DNA of 64,000 nucleotides from Conchocele bisecta (GCA_029237695.1 CM055269.1:35325175-35389174); one strand, 5' to 3'; shown: positions 1-11,780, counted from the stretch's first letter. Numbers and translations are program-made. Notes: generated by a model not told the origin, from the sequence alone.

Positions 1-1228
1 GGACACACTATATAGTTCTGGATGTTCAATGTTTAAGAGTTGTCTTGTCATTTATATATAATGATACTGTTTACGATTGCAAATGCACGTGCTCTGAGTG
101 CTCATATGACTGAATTGCAACGGATCCAGGCACACCGGCTGCTTCCCAGGGTGTCCGGTATAGACAGGTTCCGCTGTACTCAATAAAACATGCCTACGTT
201 AACGGCCATTATCTCATGAATCAAGTGGCCAACGTTTATTATGCGAGTATTAGGGTTGAGATCGGAAAAAAATAAGCCAAAGCTGAATTTTTCAGAAAAT
301 GACCAAAATATCATTAGTAATAACATATCAAACTCCCAAAAAATCTCACTGGAGCTTCATCCAGGAATCAAGATGGCCCCCAAAATGATAATCAAAGTAC
401 TAAACTAGGTTAGCTCCACAATATTACTAATAAATAATATATATTACTAATAACTATTATAACTATTATTTATTTATATAATGATGTTTAATGGCTTATT
501 ATCGGCTAGTAATTTTAGGTCGGTTAACAGGGTCAAATCACATATTTCATGTGTAGGGAAGAAGTAAAATCACAAAATCAGAACAGAATATCTACAGACA
601 CAAATATACAGTCAGTGTACGTTGCTTCGCACACTTTACATATACATGTATTTCGCCTTAAGTTGTATTTTGACAGATACATGTATGACAGTCAACACCG
701 GAAATATGTGTGTCACATGTCAGACAGTTCACACAAGCTCAATAATGCGCCATTGTTGTTGTACTACGTGAATCAATTTGAAAACACATGGAAATGTATA
801 TGGCTTCCCACACCCGAAAATCTTCCGATCTAACTTATATCATCTAAAATTGATGTTCACCATAAATCCATCATATTATCAAATAAATAAAACATATTTA
901 ACTAAACATTTATGAAGACACCCGCAATGGTAATGTCTGACACCCAGCTACATCAACGAATTCAATTTACTATTCAAACATGTCACCGTATGAAAACAAC
1001 AAATATTATTGACCAAACACCCACACCATCGCAACGACGACAATAAACCAACATTACTATCCCACTCTCTGTGCATGGGAGAGAAAATGAGCCGAAAAAT
1101 CAGCGACTGAATCTAATCAGAAGTTGTTCCCCCAAAACACAGCATCGGTGTGTCATATGTGGTGTGTGTCCGACCACAGGTTGAAGTGACGGACCACGGT
1201 CTATAAATACATTACATATACAAAACAA
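1..1228. other. AT-rich intergenic stretch, no gene seen
   Basis: No reading frame here has domain-like composition; the longest (94 codons at 549-833) is a chance frame. I see no recognisable repeat copy from elsewhere in the window and no RNA gene. Confidence 0.5.
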
Positions 1229-2396
1229 GAGGGCCATGATGGCCCTAGTTCGCTCACCTGACTCCATGAACACCAGAGGAGAATGTGACATTGAGTTCAT
1301 ATGTTTTTTAAAAAAAAAGTGCTATTTTTAGATGGCGGTCATCTTTGATTAAGCGATGACTCATTTTACCAAATCTGAAAATGCCAAGGATCTTAACTTA
1401 CTATAAAGTTTGGCCAGCATCGGCCATGTGGTTCCTGAGAAAAAGACGTTAAAATCTCGAATAAATGGACATTTTGGAGGCCATCATGGATGACATAATC
1501 ATCCGATTCCGACAAATATTACACCAGAGCAATCGCCTCATCGATACCTTCAATTTGATATATGACATGAGCATATTTGGTCATAAATAAAATTTGACTC
1601 CACGGGCCACGCCCATTTTTGACCCCGGGGTCACCATTTTAACACCTTTGAAAGAGCATTCTACGTCGATCATTCCTACCGAGTTTCGTCGAAATCCGGC
1701 CAGCGGTTCATGAGAAGAAGATTTTTTTAAGAATTTGTGCTATTTTTAGACCGCAGCCATCTTGGATTAGCGACGACCTCCGTTTTAACAAATCTGAAAA
1801 GGCATCACCCATGGACCATAACTGTGAAGTTTGGCCACCATGGGCAAAGCGGTTCGTGTGAAGAAGAATTTTTAAATCTCTAATAAAAGAACGACCATTT
1901 GACCTTTCGGTGGCCATCTTGGATGACATGACCATCCAATTTCGACAAAATGCACCAGAGTGATCGCCGCGTTGATACCTTCGATTTGATTTACGACATG
2001 ACCATATTCGGTCAAAAATAAAATTTGACCCCCATTTGACGCCACGGGCCACGCCCATTTTTGACCCTGGGGTCACCATTTTAACAACTTTTAAAGAGCA
2101 TTGTACATCGATCATTCCTACCAAGTTTTGTCGAAATCTGGTCGGCGTTTCTTGAGAAGAAGATGTTTGAAGAATTTGTGCTATTTTTAGACGGCGGCCA
2201 TCTTGGATTACGTGATGATGTTATTTTAACAAGTTTGTAATCCACCTACCTAAGGACCATGACCATGAAGTTTGATGACTATAGGCCCAATGGTTACCGA
2301 GGAGAAGACGTTTGAAAATGTTCACGGACGACGGACGACGACGGACGGACGACGGACGGACGACGACGGACACATTGCGGTAACAATAGCTCACAT
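1229..2396. repeat. Composite dispersed repeat with three ~420-440 bp units
   Basis: The block opens with a near palindrome (AGGGCCATGATGGCCCT, 1230-1246) followed by a 'GTTCGCTCACCTG' stretch. It contains three diverged copies of one unit, starting with GCTATTTTTAGA at 1321, 1739 and 2180. The units share phrases such as 'CCACGGGCCACGCCCATTTTT' split over 1598-1620 and 2041-2062. It ends with a GACGGAC minisatellite and 'AATAGCTCACATGAA'. The beginning and end are partly similar (GCTCAC), as in non-autonomous elements that I associate with bivalve genomes. The 138-codon minus-strand frame over it is not a gene. Confidence 0.7.
2326..2372. repeat. GACGGACGAC minisatellite
   Basis: Short tandem array mixing GACGGAC and GACGAC words, forming the 3' part of the composite repeat that starts at 1229. 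Confidence 0.85.
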
Positions 2397-4536
2397 GAAT
2401 GTGTTATAAGATGGAGTGAACAATGTTAGCTTATTTTTCTCTCTCACTTATTTTATGCTTTTATGTATGCTTAATGTACAGTATGTATATACCTTGGTTC
2501 GTTACTTCAACCTGTGTATCCGGCGGCTCTGTTCAGAGATAATCAGGCAATATGAAATTAATGTACTGTATATAATCCCCACCCGCCCCTAAACAGTAAT
2601 GCCAGATAAGTAATTAACACTATTTACAACAACTTTTAATAACAAAAATAAGACACACACACCGCCCTATTTTTCCTCAAAAGTCTGATGATATTCAATA
2701 AATTAACGTTATATGGCCTCACAAGTCGCCATGATGGCCGCGAGGTATCCTTCCACTAAACTGGTGCGATACCTCTGGTGACAGTTCAGTTAACTATTGT
2801 TTAATGTGACTAGGACAAAACATTGACTTTAATGTAAATATATAATTAAATAGTTTAGACGTGTGTGCTGTATTCTTTAGTTTACATGTGCTAATTCAGT
2901 AAAATTCAGTAATGAAACAGTAATAAAACATTACACATTTGAAACTCATAATGGTAGTTTTAATTGTAGAAATAGTTGACGTTCCATCTCTACGACTGCT
3001 ATACTAGGTAACTCCTAGGGAGCTAACCTAGTAAAACTCATAACCAGTGCAAAATCCACTAAACCAATCAGGTAAACACTGTGCAGAAACATACTGAATA
3101 TAACTAATGCATCATAATAATCCAAATTGTGAAATGTAAAACAAACAAAATGGCGTCCAACATGGCCGCCAACATATCTCAACTCTCTAAGTTGAGCAAA
3201 CATGTGGAACATTTGGAATAATACATTTTTCCTATATTATGTTGTATAAAAGATTGCCTAAAATGATATTCAACATTTACCCTAATTACTATATTTGAAT
3301 TTGTTATGGGTCATATGGAGACATTTGAACTACGCATACTTTATTATATTATGCAAAATGATATTCAAGATGGCCACCCAATTTTGAGAAATATCGCAAA
3401 ATAACTTACAAATCAGCAATGAGAAATGAAAAAAAAACAACACTTTATTGTTATTTATGTTTGACACATGTCTCCAATTGGCAGACTTATTTCATTGCAG
3501 TATTATCAATCACAAGTATGCTTGTAACTAACTGCATAACTAATTGGAATACTCTGCTAAATTAGCAAACTATCAGTAACTTTTAAACAAATCACCAGTG
3601 GCATTATCGTCACGAAACACCACACTTAAATAATCGACCATAAGTACCTTTGAACTATATCGGTAGTTTAACCCGAAAATAATGGTATCTAGAAATATAA
3701 TAATTGTAAATAAAATGACTGATATGTGTATTCCTTGTCTAGAGCGATGATTGTATCGATTCAATTCATACTTCTTATTTGCAATATGCCGTATTACATG
3801 TATCAGATGAGACATGTTTCAACTAGTTCTGGTATGCATAAATATGACGTATGACTTCACGGTACACTTCATGCTTCCATCCAACCTCCCACCGTTTGTC
3901 AGTTAGTGTCAACATGTTTCCATGAGCCTTTAAACGTCGTTTGTCAACATCAAACTTCAAGGGAATGAGACCTGGAAAGTGTGTCACATACTTGCATATA
4001 AATGAAAGTTCAGTTTTGTATGATTCTAAACGTGTGTACTTATATAATGTATGCATTGCCCTGCAATACGCGCATACAAATGTAGGCTGGCAGCCAAATA
4101 TACACATAATTATTTATTTCACATGAAATGTGTACGTTGTGTCTACAATGTACTCGTATATAAATGTAATTACGGTAAAAAGAAGATACTTCTGAAACAT
4201 TATACACAGTTTGTTACTGATCAATATATTATATAAATTGGCAGATTGTGTCAGTCATATTGTAGGCCACATTGAATTAGATGGATCTTACATATTGTAT
4301 TGTAATATGCTTTATTTTATTCAAGTTATAGTTAATGTGAATTAATTCCAGAACTAAGACAACTGCTAAAGTAGTTTTGTGAGCCCATCGTGGAAAGCGA
4401 AATATTGTGATCATGATGACATATGTACATCCGATCGTGGGAGAGTCTGTCCGAAATGTACATCACTTATATCTCTCTAATCATAATCAGTTATGTGCTA
4501 TAACGCTTTTAAAATTTTCCGTTTATTTTTAATAAA
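2397..4536. other. Intergenic, no supported feature
   Basis: AT-rich sequence. All frames are short (under 95 codons) and without domain character; paired sense/antisense frames at 3823-4236 cancel each other. No RNA gene or repeat copy recognised. Confidence 0.45.
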
Positions 4537-4614
4537 TCGATGGTCTAGTAACATAAAGTCGTAACTGCTATGCTAAAGCATAGCAGTTACGACCTTATGT
4601 TACTAGACCATCGA
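4537..4614. repeat. Near-perfect palindrome, 38-bp arms
   Basis: Left arm 4537-4574 and right arm 4577-4614 are reverse complements with a single mismatch, separated by AA. Extruded, this is a 38-bp hairpin. It looks like a minimal foldback element or the core of one. Confidence 0.9.
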
Positions 4615-4863
4615 AATACCTTGTACGTAGATATGCAATGCTAAGTCGCTTCAACTTGAAATTTCAAACGTTTTCTTTGTTACCATCCATACTTTCATTA
4701 TGTAGACCATCCATTTGGCCTTCCTACACAATATCAATGTCAAACTACATTGCATTAACGGTTTTACGACTTTTGAATTAAACGTTTTAAGTACAGTATA
4801 CCGTCTATCTGTCCGTGTACGTGCATCGCTACATCCGCCCAGGCAACCAAACGAGAGGAACAC

Positions 4864-4903
4864 GGGGCCATTTCTATTGTTCTAGAACAGTGGAAATGGC
4901 CCC
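4864..4903. repeat. Short inverted repeat (GGGGCCATTTC arms)
   Basis: Arms GGGGCCATTTC and GAAATGGCCCC flank an 18-bp centre that is itself partly palindromic (GTTCTAGAAC). A CCGTCCGTCCGTCC microsatellite follows at 4925-4941. Confidence 0.75.
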
Positions 4904-5270
4904 TTCCTCCATAGCGTTGGAACGTCCGTCCGTCCGTCCGTACATATAGCTGTATAATTGATGTTCAATGTAGAAACGAAAATACAAATTCGAATGCTGA
5001 TTACAAATCCTGCTGTAATTTGGAATTACCCAGCTCTACATGCATATTGAACCGAAAATACAAGTTTAAATATTGATTTCGGCAGACCCAGGAATGCATT
5101 GGGAGTAGCCAGCTCTACATTCAAGATGTCTGCACTATTTTAATTTGAACAATTATATTCAGCTCAACATTCCACTCAATATTGTTACATGATTGCCGTT
5201 GTTCGACACCGCTCACAGCCATGTTCAAACGTACAGCACGTGCTGTTTGACCATGGATGTAGACATAGAG

Positions 5271-5412
5271 AATAGTAGGTTAGTGCCGCGAATGGGGAAA
5301 AACTCTGGCAAGGCTTAGGAAACAGAATGGGCGAGGCTCTATCGAGCACATCCCGTTTCCGTGCCGCACCAGATATGTTTTCCCATTCACGCCCGCACTA
5401 ACCTACTATTAT
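5271..5412. repeat. Foldback element, family E' (copy 1)
   Basis: Ends AATAGTAGGTTAGTGC and GCACTAACCTACTATT are inverted repeats; the interior has a second inverted set (GAATGGGGAAA / TTTTCCCATTC). A second copy is at 45551-45671. The layout parallels family E (17837, 18207, 25679). Confidence 0.8.
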
Positions 5413-5885
5413 ATGTATTCCGTCAACACCCAAACATAGCTTTAAAATGCAAAACTAATAACACCAGCCGAATCCTCAAAATCGGAGAATCGACTAGTAT
5501 GACAACCGCACATATTCATACGCAGTGATTAGGTCGTATTGACAGGATGTGAAAAATGTTTCACGGCACCGTTTTCACGGCACATACATACGAACTGTGT
5601 TGACGGGATAAAATGCTCATCACGGGGTCAATCCAACACCGAGGTAATGCATGTGTCTCATGACGTAACGAGAACGCGCTGTTACGTCACCAGTTTAGTC
5701 GCACTGACATTTTGAAATCGATGCGGTTACATCACGTGACGTGTACTGTGGCCCTGGAATATGTATGTGTAAATCAGCTGTTTGAATGGAGCAGACGATT
5801 CAAAGTACAGAAAGTACTGCATATATGCTCAAATTGCATGATATTTCCGACGGAAATGTAACAATATTATAATGTTCGACCATGT

Positions 5886-5989
5886 CCAGCCGTGGGTAAA
5901 CGTTTGCCGTGGTACTCGGGCCGCGGGTTATACGGCCTTGGGGTTCAAACAATTCCCGAGTGCCACGGCAAACGCTTACCCACGGCTGG
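5886..5989. repeat. Foldback element, ~38-bp arms
   Basis: CCAGCCGTGGGTAA...GTGG...CTCGGG is mirrored by CCCGAG...CCAC...TTACCCACGGCTGG with a ~30-bp centre. No second copy seen in the window. Confidence 0.8.
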
Positions 5990-6279
5990 AAATTGTCGAA
6001 CCTTATAAGTTATATTCGATTTGAATGTTGGTTTGCGACCGACGATCGCAATGCTAACTTCCTTCAGTCAGTTAATGTTCGAATAACCAGCGATCGATTC
6101 ACACATGTCATCCATGTACAGTTACCTCCCATACAACGCTCACTATTCCGTGTAGGCTCAATTTCAATTTGTTTGTCCTCACCGAAATGATATCACTTGT
6201 TCAAGTAAACACGTCTTATCAATATCGGAAATAATTACTTTTGTGACTGGCGGATATATGCCATCTGTTGCATCAATAT

Positions 6280-6481
6280 GAGACACGCCGTGGGATTTTG
6301 TACCTAAGAACATGTGCGATTTCTTATGAAATATTTTACAGAAACTGTGATATTTTCTGTAAATGACGTCGAACGATGACGAAATTTTAATAGCATTCCG
6401 CATTTGATATGATAATTTGTTTAAGTATTTTTCATGAGATATCGCAGATGTTCTTAGGTATAAAATCGCATGGCTCGTCTC
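6280..6481. repeat. Family F element (copy 1)
   Basis: Terminal inverted repeats GAGACACGCC...GGGATTTTGTACCTA and TAGGTATAAAATCGCATGG...GTCTC. Other copies are at 14976-15222, 25404-25644 and 26427-26682; those have a central palindrome that this copy keeps only in part. Confidence 0.75.
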
Positions 6482-6690
6482 TTATATGGCATGCTGGCTG
6501 AGAAATGTACATGTATCTTAGGACGTTTGCTGCCAGCGTAATCCCAGGCCAGTCTACGCATCCGCGCAGTCAGGTCTGCACATGTATACGATGTTCGCCA
6601 CTCGTGATCACATCACCAACATGAGTATATACTATTCCATTTGTGGGAGTGAGCACAATTCCCAAAGTCGGCAATAATTGTGTCTCAATG

Positions 6691-7180
6691 TGCATGATCA
6701 CGTGGTTACAACAACAACAACAATGGCTGAAAATGTTGAAAACGCGCCCACTCCACAATAAGTATTATTTGATATTTTTCTTAATATGCAACGGATTTTG
6801 ATGACATATGGCGCGGCAAACGCGTCTGCATGAGCTCCATTTTGGTGATCCTGGGAGTTCGGCACATACTTATGTCGTTTTTGCGAAGAATCGATTTCCA
6901 TGTCAGTAGACACTGACATCGATTGTTCGCAAACACGAAAGAAGTTTGGGCGAAAGTAGAAAGTACCGAGACCACCAAATGCAGCTTAACAAGACGCGGT
7001 TGATGCGCCATATTTCATAAAAATCCGTTGCATAATAAGGACAAAATAAAAGAATACGTACTTTGAATCGGTACTTGTTGTTGTTTTTAGTACCATGTGA
7101 TCATACACCTTGATACAGAATACTCTGGACGTTTCAGTACTTGTTGTTGTTGTTGTTGTTGTAACCATGTGATCATACAC
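6691..7180. repeat. Family H element (copy 1), with (TTG)n at the right
   Basis: Begins TGCATGATCACGTGGTTACA plus a CAA run and ends with a GTT run plus ACCATGTGATCATACACC, i.e. inverted termini. It shares its body, in opposite order, with 16162-16552, including 'AACAAGACGCGGTTGATGCG' and ATATGGCGC segments. The CAA/GTT runs at the ends are length-variable. Confidence 0.8.
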
Positions 7181-7259
7181 CTGGCATCTGTGGCAGTGGA
7201 TGGATACATTGGATGTATGGCATTTGTGGACAATCGGGCTTCTAATCCGCTACCACACT

Positions 7260-7322
7260 GGGACCCGTTTCACTAAACTTCGTACGATAAAAATATTCGT
7301 ACGAAGATTTCTGTGAATTTGT
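7260..7322. repeat. Family A element, 5' fragment
   Basis: Carries the family A end GGGACCCGTTTCACTAAAC followed by TTCGTACGATAAAAAT. The rest of the element is missing; a TTAA-flanked element follows at 7371. Confidence 0.8.
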
Positions 7323-7366
7323 TAATGAAGAGAATTACTACAAAAATGATGTCAAATATTTCATAC

Positions 7367-7601
7367 TTAACCCTTTCCCTGATACAGACGACTTTTCACG
7401 CCTCTGCAGAAGATGTCTTTTGAAAACATTGTGGGAAAAGGAGAAATTGCTTGTAACAAGCAATTTCTCCTTTTCCCACAATGTTTTCTATTCTATCAGA
7501 TAATTTAATCATCATTTGACCCAGCATTTGATTATTTTATTCAGATGTTTTGGATTTGGATTTGGAGGAGTCGAAATATCGCAAAACAGGGAAAGGGTTA
7601 A
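7367..7601. mobile_element. piggyBac-like MITE with TTAA duplication
   Basis: TTAA at 7367-7370 and 7598-7601 flank the inverted ends CCCTTTCCCTG and CAGGGAAAGGG. TTAA target duplication with CCCTTT-type ends is the signature of piggyBac-superfamily elements. The interior holds a ~30-bp-arm palindrome (7426-7486: ACATTGTGGGAAAAGGAG... mirrored) and no coding capacity, so it would be mobilised in trans. Confidence 0.75.
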
Positions 7602-7684
7602 CTGATACATGAATGATCCTCACAACGATAGGATACAAATTCTGCTTGCTGATGGATTGGTTGTGGTCAAGCGGTTAGAGCACT

Positions 7685-7973
7685 GGGGCCCCGTTTCACT
7701 AAACTTTGTACGATAAAAATGTTTGTACGAAGATTTCGATGAATTTGTTTCTCACATGAACGTGTTTCTCTAGTGCTGCCATGTTGTACCTACAGGTTCA
7801 TGTCATTAAATACAGCACATCCACGAACGATTTTCCAAAATCGGCTGTCAGAACAAATGTTATTGTGGATTTCAATTTTGCACTTTGTTCGATAAATGTA
7901 AATCCATTAGTGGAAATTTCCAGACGATCGTAAACGAACTTCTTAGTCGTACGACGTTAGTGAAACGGGCCCC
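7685..7973. repeat. Family A MITE (copy, diverged)
   Basis: Inverted ends GGGGCCCCGTTTCACTAAAC and GTTAGTGAAACGGGCCCC with inner motifs TCGTACGA. The middle differs from the other copies, having lost the GCATATGC core palindrome. Confidence 0.85.
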
Positions 7974-8979
7974 TGGTGTATATTGATAAGGGACTACTAT
8001 TTGTTAAAAGTTTGATAGGTATTTTATGGACTGACTGGTGAATTGTGCAGGCAGTGATCAAGATGCACGGATGCACCACAGGCACTTTGTGATATGAACG
8101 AGAAAAGCCTCTTTAAATCATACCCAAGTTTACTCCGATATTAAATATCGAGAAGGTAGGACACTCGCCATCTTTTATACCAACGGAAGTGGATTATTTA
8201 CCTTGGGTCCGGCTCGCTAATTCAGTAATTGAAACGCGCACGAATGCCAGGACCAGCAGGTCAGAATAATCCTGATCTGATGCCAGGTCCTCGCCACACC
8301 AGAATCACTTGGCCCTCTCCCAAAAACAGTAGGATCAGTAATAATCTTTCTACTTTTATAATGGGGAATAACCCAATTCAACTCCCAGGTAACAAAATAG
8401 CCAAATGTATAAACGTACCCGAGGGCCAAACCAGGCAAATCGTGATTCCTATAAGGAGGAACCCCTACCGTTAATTCACGTTCGCCCGACCAACCACCCA
8501 CCAATCACAATTTGTGACACAGTATTATTTGCAAGGACAGAAATGGACAAGATACGTCAAATAATAGCATAGCAATAAAATAAATAAAAAACTTGCCTTT
8601 CGTCGTGTATATTCCATCCAATCTTCCCAGCTTAGTTGTCAACTTTCCCCGCTGATCGTGTCATAATAATAATGGCCCATACAATACACATTCAGTTCAT
8701 GCCAATCAGGACATATCGTGCACGTGAATGCCGTGACAGCATGGCACGTGCGCTGACATGTGCAATAGCGCGTCTCTGGCCAATTCATGTTGACCTATCT
8801 AAACCGGATACGCATGTGTGCTTAACCCGTCCAACCCCAAATAACCGGAATGGACTACGCCATGTTAATTTTCTGCCCAATCCAATATCCACAAAGTGAT
8901 TTTCAGACGAGTATATTTATAAAAAGGGGGATTTTACCACAAAAAAAAAGTACACGTACTTGCAAAAAGGACAGATCCT
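7974..8979. other. Intergenic, no supported gene
   Basis: Two opposite-strand frames coincide at 8217-8504; the + one is Pro/Asn rich and looks like chance or an old repeat. Nothing else is recognisable. Confidence 0.4.
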
Positions 8980-9214
8980 GGGGCCCGTTTCATTAAACTT
9001 CGTACGACTAAAATGTTCGTAAGTGCAAACATATAATAGACTGTGACTTTCACATTAACAATGTTTTCTCGTAAACAATTATTGGATTTATATTTATTGA
9101 GAAATATGCAGCCTATGCTCAATACATGTAGATACATCAATTGAAATTTCCATACGATTCCAAATTTGCAATTACGAACATTTTAGTCGTACGAAATTTA
9201 GTGAAACGGGCCCC
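8980..9214. repeat. Family A MITE (full length)
   Basis: Ends GGGGCCCGTTTCATTAAAC and TTTAGTGAAACGGGCCCC. The inner arms carry CGTACGACTAAAATGTTCGT and its mirror, with a central ATTGAG/CTCAAT palindrome around GCAGCCTATGC. Confidence 0.9.
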
Positions 9215-9360
9215 TGATGGGACGGCTCATATGCACGATATATCATTGCTTGTACAATGTACTTCATGACGCTATAATATCATATTAAATCAACACAAAT
9301 GTTATATTATAGTTATTGCATAAGCACAGTAGTATACACTGGAGCTGTAGCGGTCATCTA

Positions 9361-9374
9361 CAGGCCCGTACGCA

Positions 9375-9405
<31 letters not shown>

Positions 9406-9755
9406 GCGACGGGTGCGTACGCACCCCCCTAAATTCGCCGAGGTCCGCTATTTTTCAAACAGTAATCTCAACAAATCTTGAAATGCATTAATATACAGGT
9501 AATTTGCATGAAAATGCCACCGTTGAAATCCGAATTTAAATGACATAAAATGCAGAAATGCATTTCAGGCCATCTAGGTCTAAAACATTTCAGGGGGATG
9601 CGTCAGGGGCCAGCCCCACGTAGTGGCGCGAGTACGCTAGGGGGCTACTAGCGTACTCGCGCCACTACATGGGGCTCGCCCCTGACGCACCCCCCTGAAG
9701 CACCCAAGCACCCCCCTGACGCACCCCCCAATAGAAAATCCTGCGTACGGGCCTG
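9361..9755. mobile_element. Foldback MITE (family I) with 30-G run
   Basis: Terminal inverted repeats CAGGCCCGTACGCAGG and CCTGCGTACGGGCCTG. The interior has a long inverted repeat centred near 9645 (GTAGTGGCGCGAGTACGCTAG mirrored) and repeated 'TGACGCACCCCCC' words. An uninterrupted run of 30 G lies at 9375-9404, presumably expanded from the native GGGGG next to the end. The + frame that reads it as polyglycine is not a gene. Confidence 0.8.
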
Positions 9756-9800
9756 ATATAACATGTTTTCTGCAGCAGCCTAATTTGCATATTTATTACA

Positions 9801-10181
9801 CTACTGTCTGTTTCACGAAAGCTGCCCAACTTTTACGGCTATATAAACAATTGAAAAACAATATTCTTTCGATAATATTAGATTAAAGGAAAAATTAAGA
9901 ATGAGCCTTCTTTTTAATTCGAGAAATTTGGTCAAATATAGATTTTATTGCGAAAAAACAATTTCCCCATGTCAAATCGCCATAGACATCTGCACAGAAT
10001 GAAGATGTCTACAGTGTATGGGGATTTAACATGGGGACATTTTTTAGAATTTCAGAAATACGGGACCGATTTTTAAAATTTAACTTTTGTTTTCTTAGTT
10101 ACATCATTTCCAAGCTATCTAGCTAGGTTTCGGAGTCAATTTCCAATTTTTTCGTTTTTTGACTCCTCCCACAACACCTCT

Positions 10182-10273
<92 letters not shown>

Positions 10274-10356
10274 ACCCCCCACCCCCCCCCCCCCCCCCCA
10301 CCCCCCCCCCCCCCCACCCCCCCCCCCCCCCCCCCCCCCCCACAAAACCCCCCCCC

Positions 10357-10391
<35 letters not shown>

Positions 10392-10619
10392 CCCCCCCCC
10401 CCCCCCCCCCCCCCCACCCCCCCCCCCCCTCCAATGTTAAATTCCCATAGACAAATCGATTTTTCGTAATAAAACCAATATTTTACCAAATTTCACGAAA
10501 TAAAAAGAAGGCACATTCTTAAATTTTCCTTTAATTTAATATTATCGAAACAAGTAGTGTTTTTGAATTGTTTATATGGCCGTAAAATTTGGGCAGCTTT
10601 CGTGAAATAGGCAGTAGTG
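9801..10619. mobile_element. Family D1 element carrying a huge C tract
   Basis: Ends CTACTGTCTGTTTCACGAAA and TTTCGTGAAATAGGCAGTAG are inverted. The second layer (GGCTATATAAACAATTGAAA / CAATTGTTTATATGGCC-like, and ATTTTATTGCGAAAAAACAA mirrored) makes it a long foldback. A sister copy is at 22768-23277, and a related subfamily (D2) is at 21950-22519 and 52191-52650. In the sisters the centre is a short CT-rich stretch; here it has become a 247-base C tract. Confidence 0.85.
10183..10429. repeat. ~247-base almost pure poly(C) tract
   Basis: Only a handful of A or T interruptions break the C run. Frames over it code for polyproline or polyglycine and are not genes. The tract sits exactly where family D sisters have 'CTCCTCCCCCTCC'-like sequence, so it is an expansion of that segment. 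Such a strand can form i-motif/G-quadruplex structures. Confidence 0.95.
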
Positions 10620-10646
10620 TATAATGATTTGTATTATCCTGTTATT

Positions 10647-11201
10647 ATAGGAATGAATGGCCTTTTTGTGGAATTTATCGGGGTATAAACTTGGAAAAGT
10701 CGCGGGAATACTGGACGAAGCGATAAAAAATTACAATTTTCGAAAAAAAATCAAAAAAAAAAAGATTTTTTGTTTTCGATTTTTTTAGAAAATTGTAATT
10801 TTTTAAGGCCTCGTCCAGTATTCCCGCGACTTTTCCAAGTTTATATCCCCGAAAAATTCCACAAAAAGGCCATTCATTCCTTATAATTCCAGCATTTAAA
10901 ATAAATTCATCAAGAAAATGTGTTTATTTTCCGTTTTCTTAAGAATTATTTTAACTGCGCCTCACGGTAACGGAAAGTAGTTCGGCGTGGGAGTTTACTG
11001 GGATATACATTTTGGACAGAGACTTGCTACGGGCCAATCAAATGTTAGTGTAAATATTTTTGTGCTTGAATTAAACGTTCGTTAACGCAACTTACAATGT
11101 ATTATTAAAGGTAGACAATCCTTCAATAGGAATTTTTTATCGCTTCGTCCAGTATTCCCGCGACTTTTCCAAGTTTATACCCCGATAAATTCCTATATTG
11201 C
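10647..11201. repeat. Family C element plus fragment
   Basis: 10647-11075 holds the inverted pair GGAATGAATGGCCTTTTTGT ... ACAAAAAGGCCATTCATTCC around GTCGCGGGAATACTGGACGA. It is followed by 'TATAATTCCAGC', a TTTCCGTTTTC segment and CAATCAAATGTTAG. A partial second copy is at 11129-11201. Other copies: 46666-46935, 51755-52113 and 54339-54685. Confidence 0.8.
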
Positions 11202-11397
11202 CTATATTCATTCCTATATTGCCCTTTTTGTTCAACATCACAGTGTGCTCCGAATGGATGATGCATAGAGGGGGACATTATCTCGAGGCCAGAAAAACGT
11301 GTGTTTATCACCAGTATCAGAGGCGGATCCAGTATTGTGGGTGTAAAGAGGGCGTGGATTTTCAATTATAAATGAGACACACATGATCGTCCACTTT
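11202..11397. other. Short spacer, nothing recognised
   Basis: The 80-codon minus frame starting at 11365 reads into the family C fragment and is not supported as a gene. Confidence 0.5.
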
Positions 11398-11780
11398 CCT
11401 AAAATACAATAAGATACTACGATGACGATAGTACGATACTACGATGACGATAGTACGATAGCACGATGACGATAGTACGATACTACGATAAACAGTGTTC
11501 CGTTAAGGCCATCGTAATATCGCTATCGGGTCGATACTACGAGATCACGGCAGTACGATGACGATAGTACGATACTACGATGACGATAGTACAATATAAT
11601 ATCGTAGTATCGTCATCGTACTATCGTGGTATCGCGTTATCGTCATCGTGGTATCGTACTATCGCCATCGTAGCATCGTACTATCGTCATCGTAGTATCG
11701 TACTATCGTCATCATAGTATCGTACTATCGTAGTATCGACCCGATAGCGATATTACGATGGCCTTAACGGAACACCGTAG
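11398..11780. repeat. Palindromic satellite of ACGATGACGATAGT words
   Basis: Left half repeats GATACTACGATGACGATAGT, right half repeats its reverse complement. Inside this, GTTCCGTTAAGGCCATCG...CGCTATCGGGTCGA (about 11488-11535) is mirrored by TCGACCCGATAGCG...CGATGGCCTTAACGGAAC (about 11735-11776). It is an inverted repeat with tandem arrays inside both arms. Confidence 0.9.

Noticed and set aside
1708..2124. 138-codon minus frame
   Set aside because: It lies wholly in the tandem composite repeat and has no domain features.
8217..8504. Overlapping 81- and 95-codon frames on opposite strands
   Set aside because: Composition is Pro/Asn or Gly/Trp rich without domain features; mutual antisense frames are typical of chance.
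10119..10489. Polyglycine/polyproline frames over the C tract
   Set aside because: They are translations of a homopolymer on both strands; no start context, domain or neighbour supports a protein.
11398..11780. CRISPR-like array
   Set aside because: Repeats are contiguous with no unique spacers, the organism is eukaryotic, and the structure is an inverted satellite.
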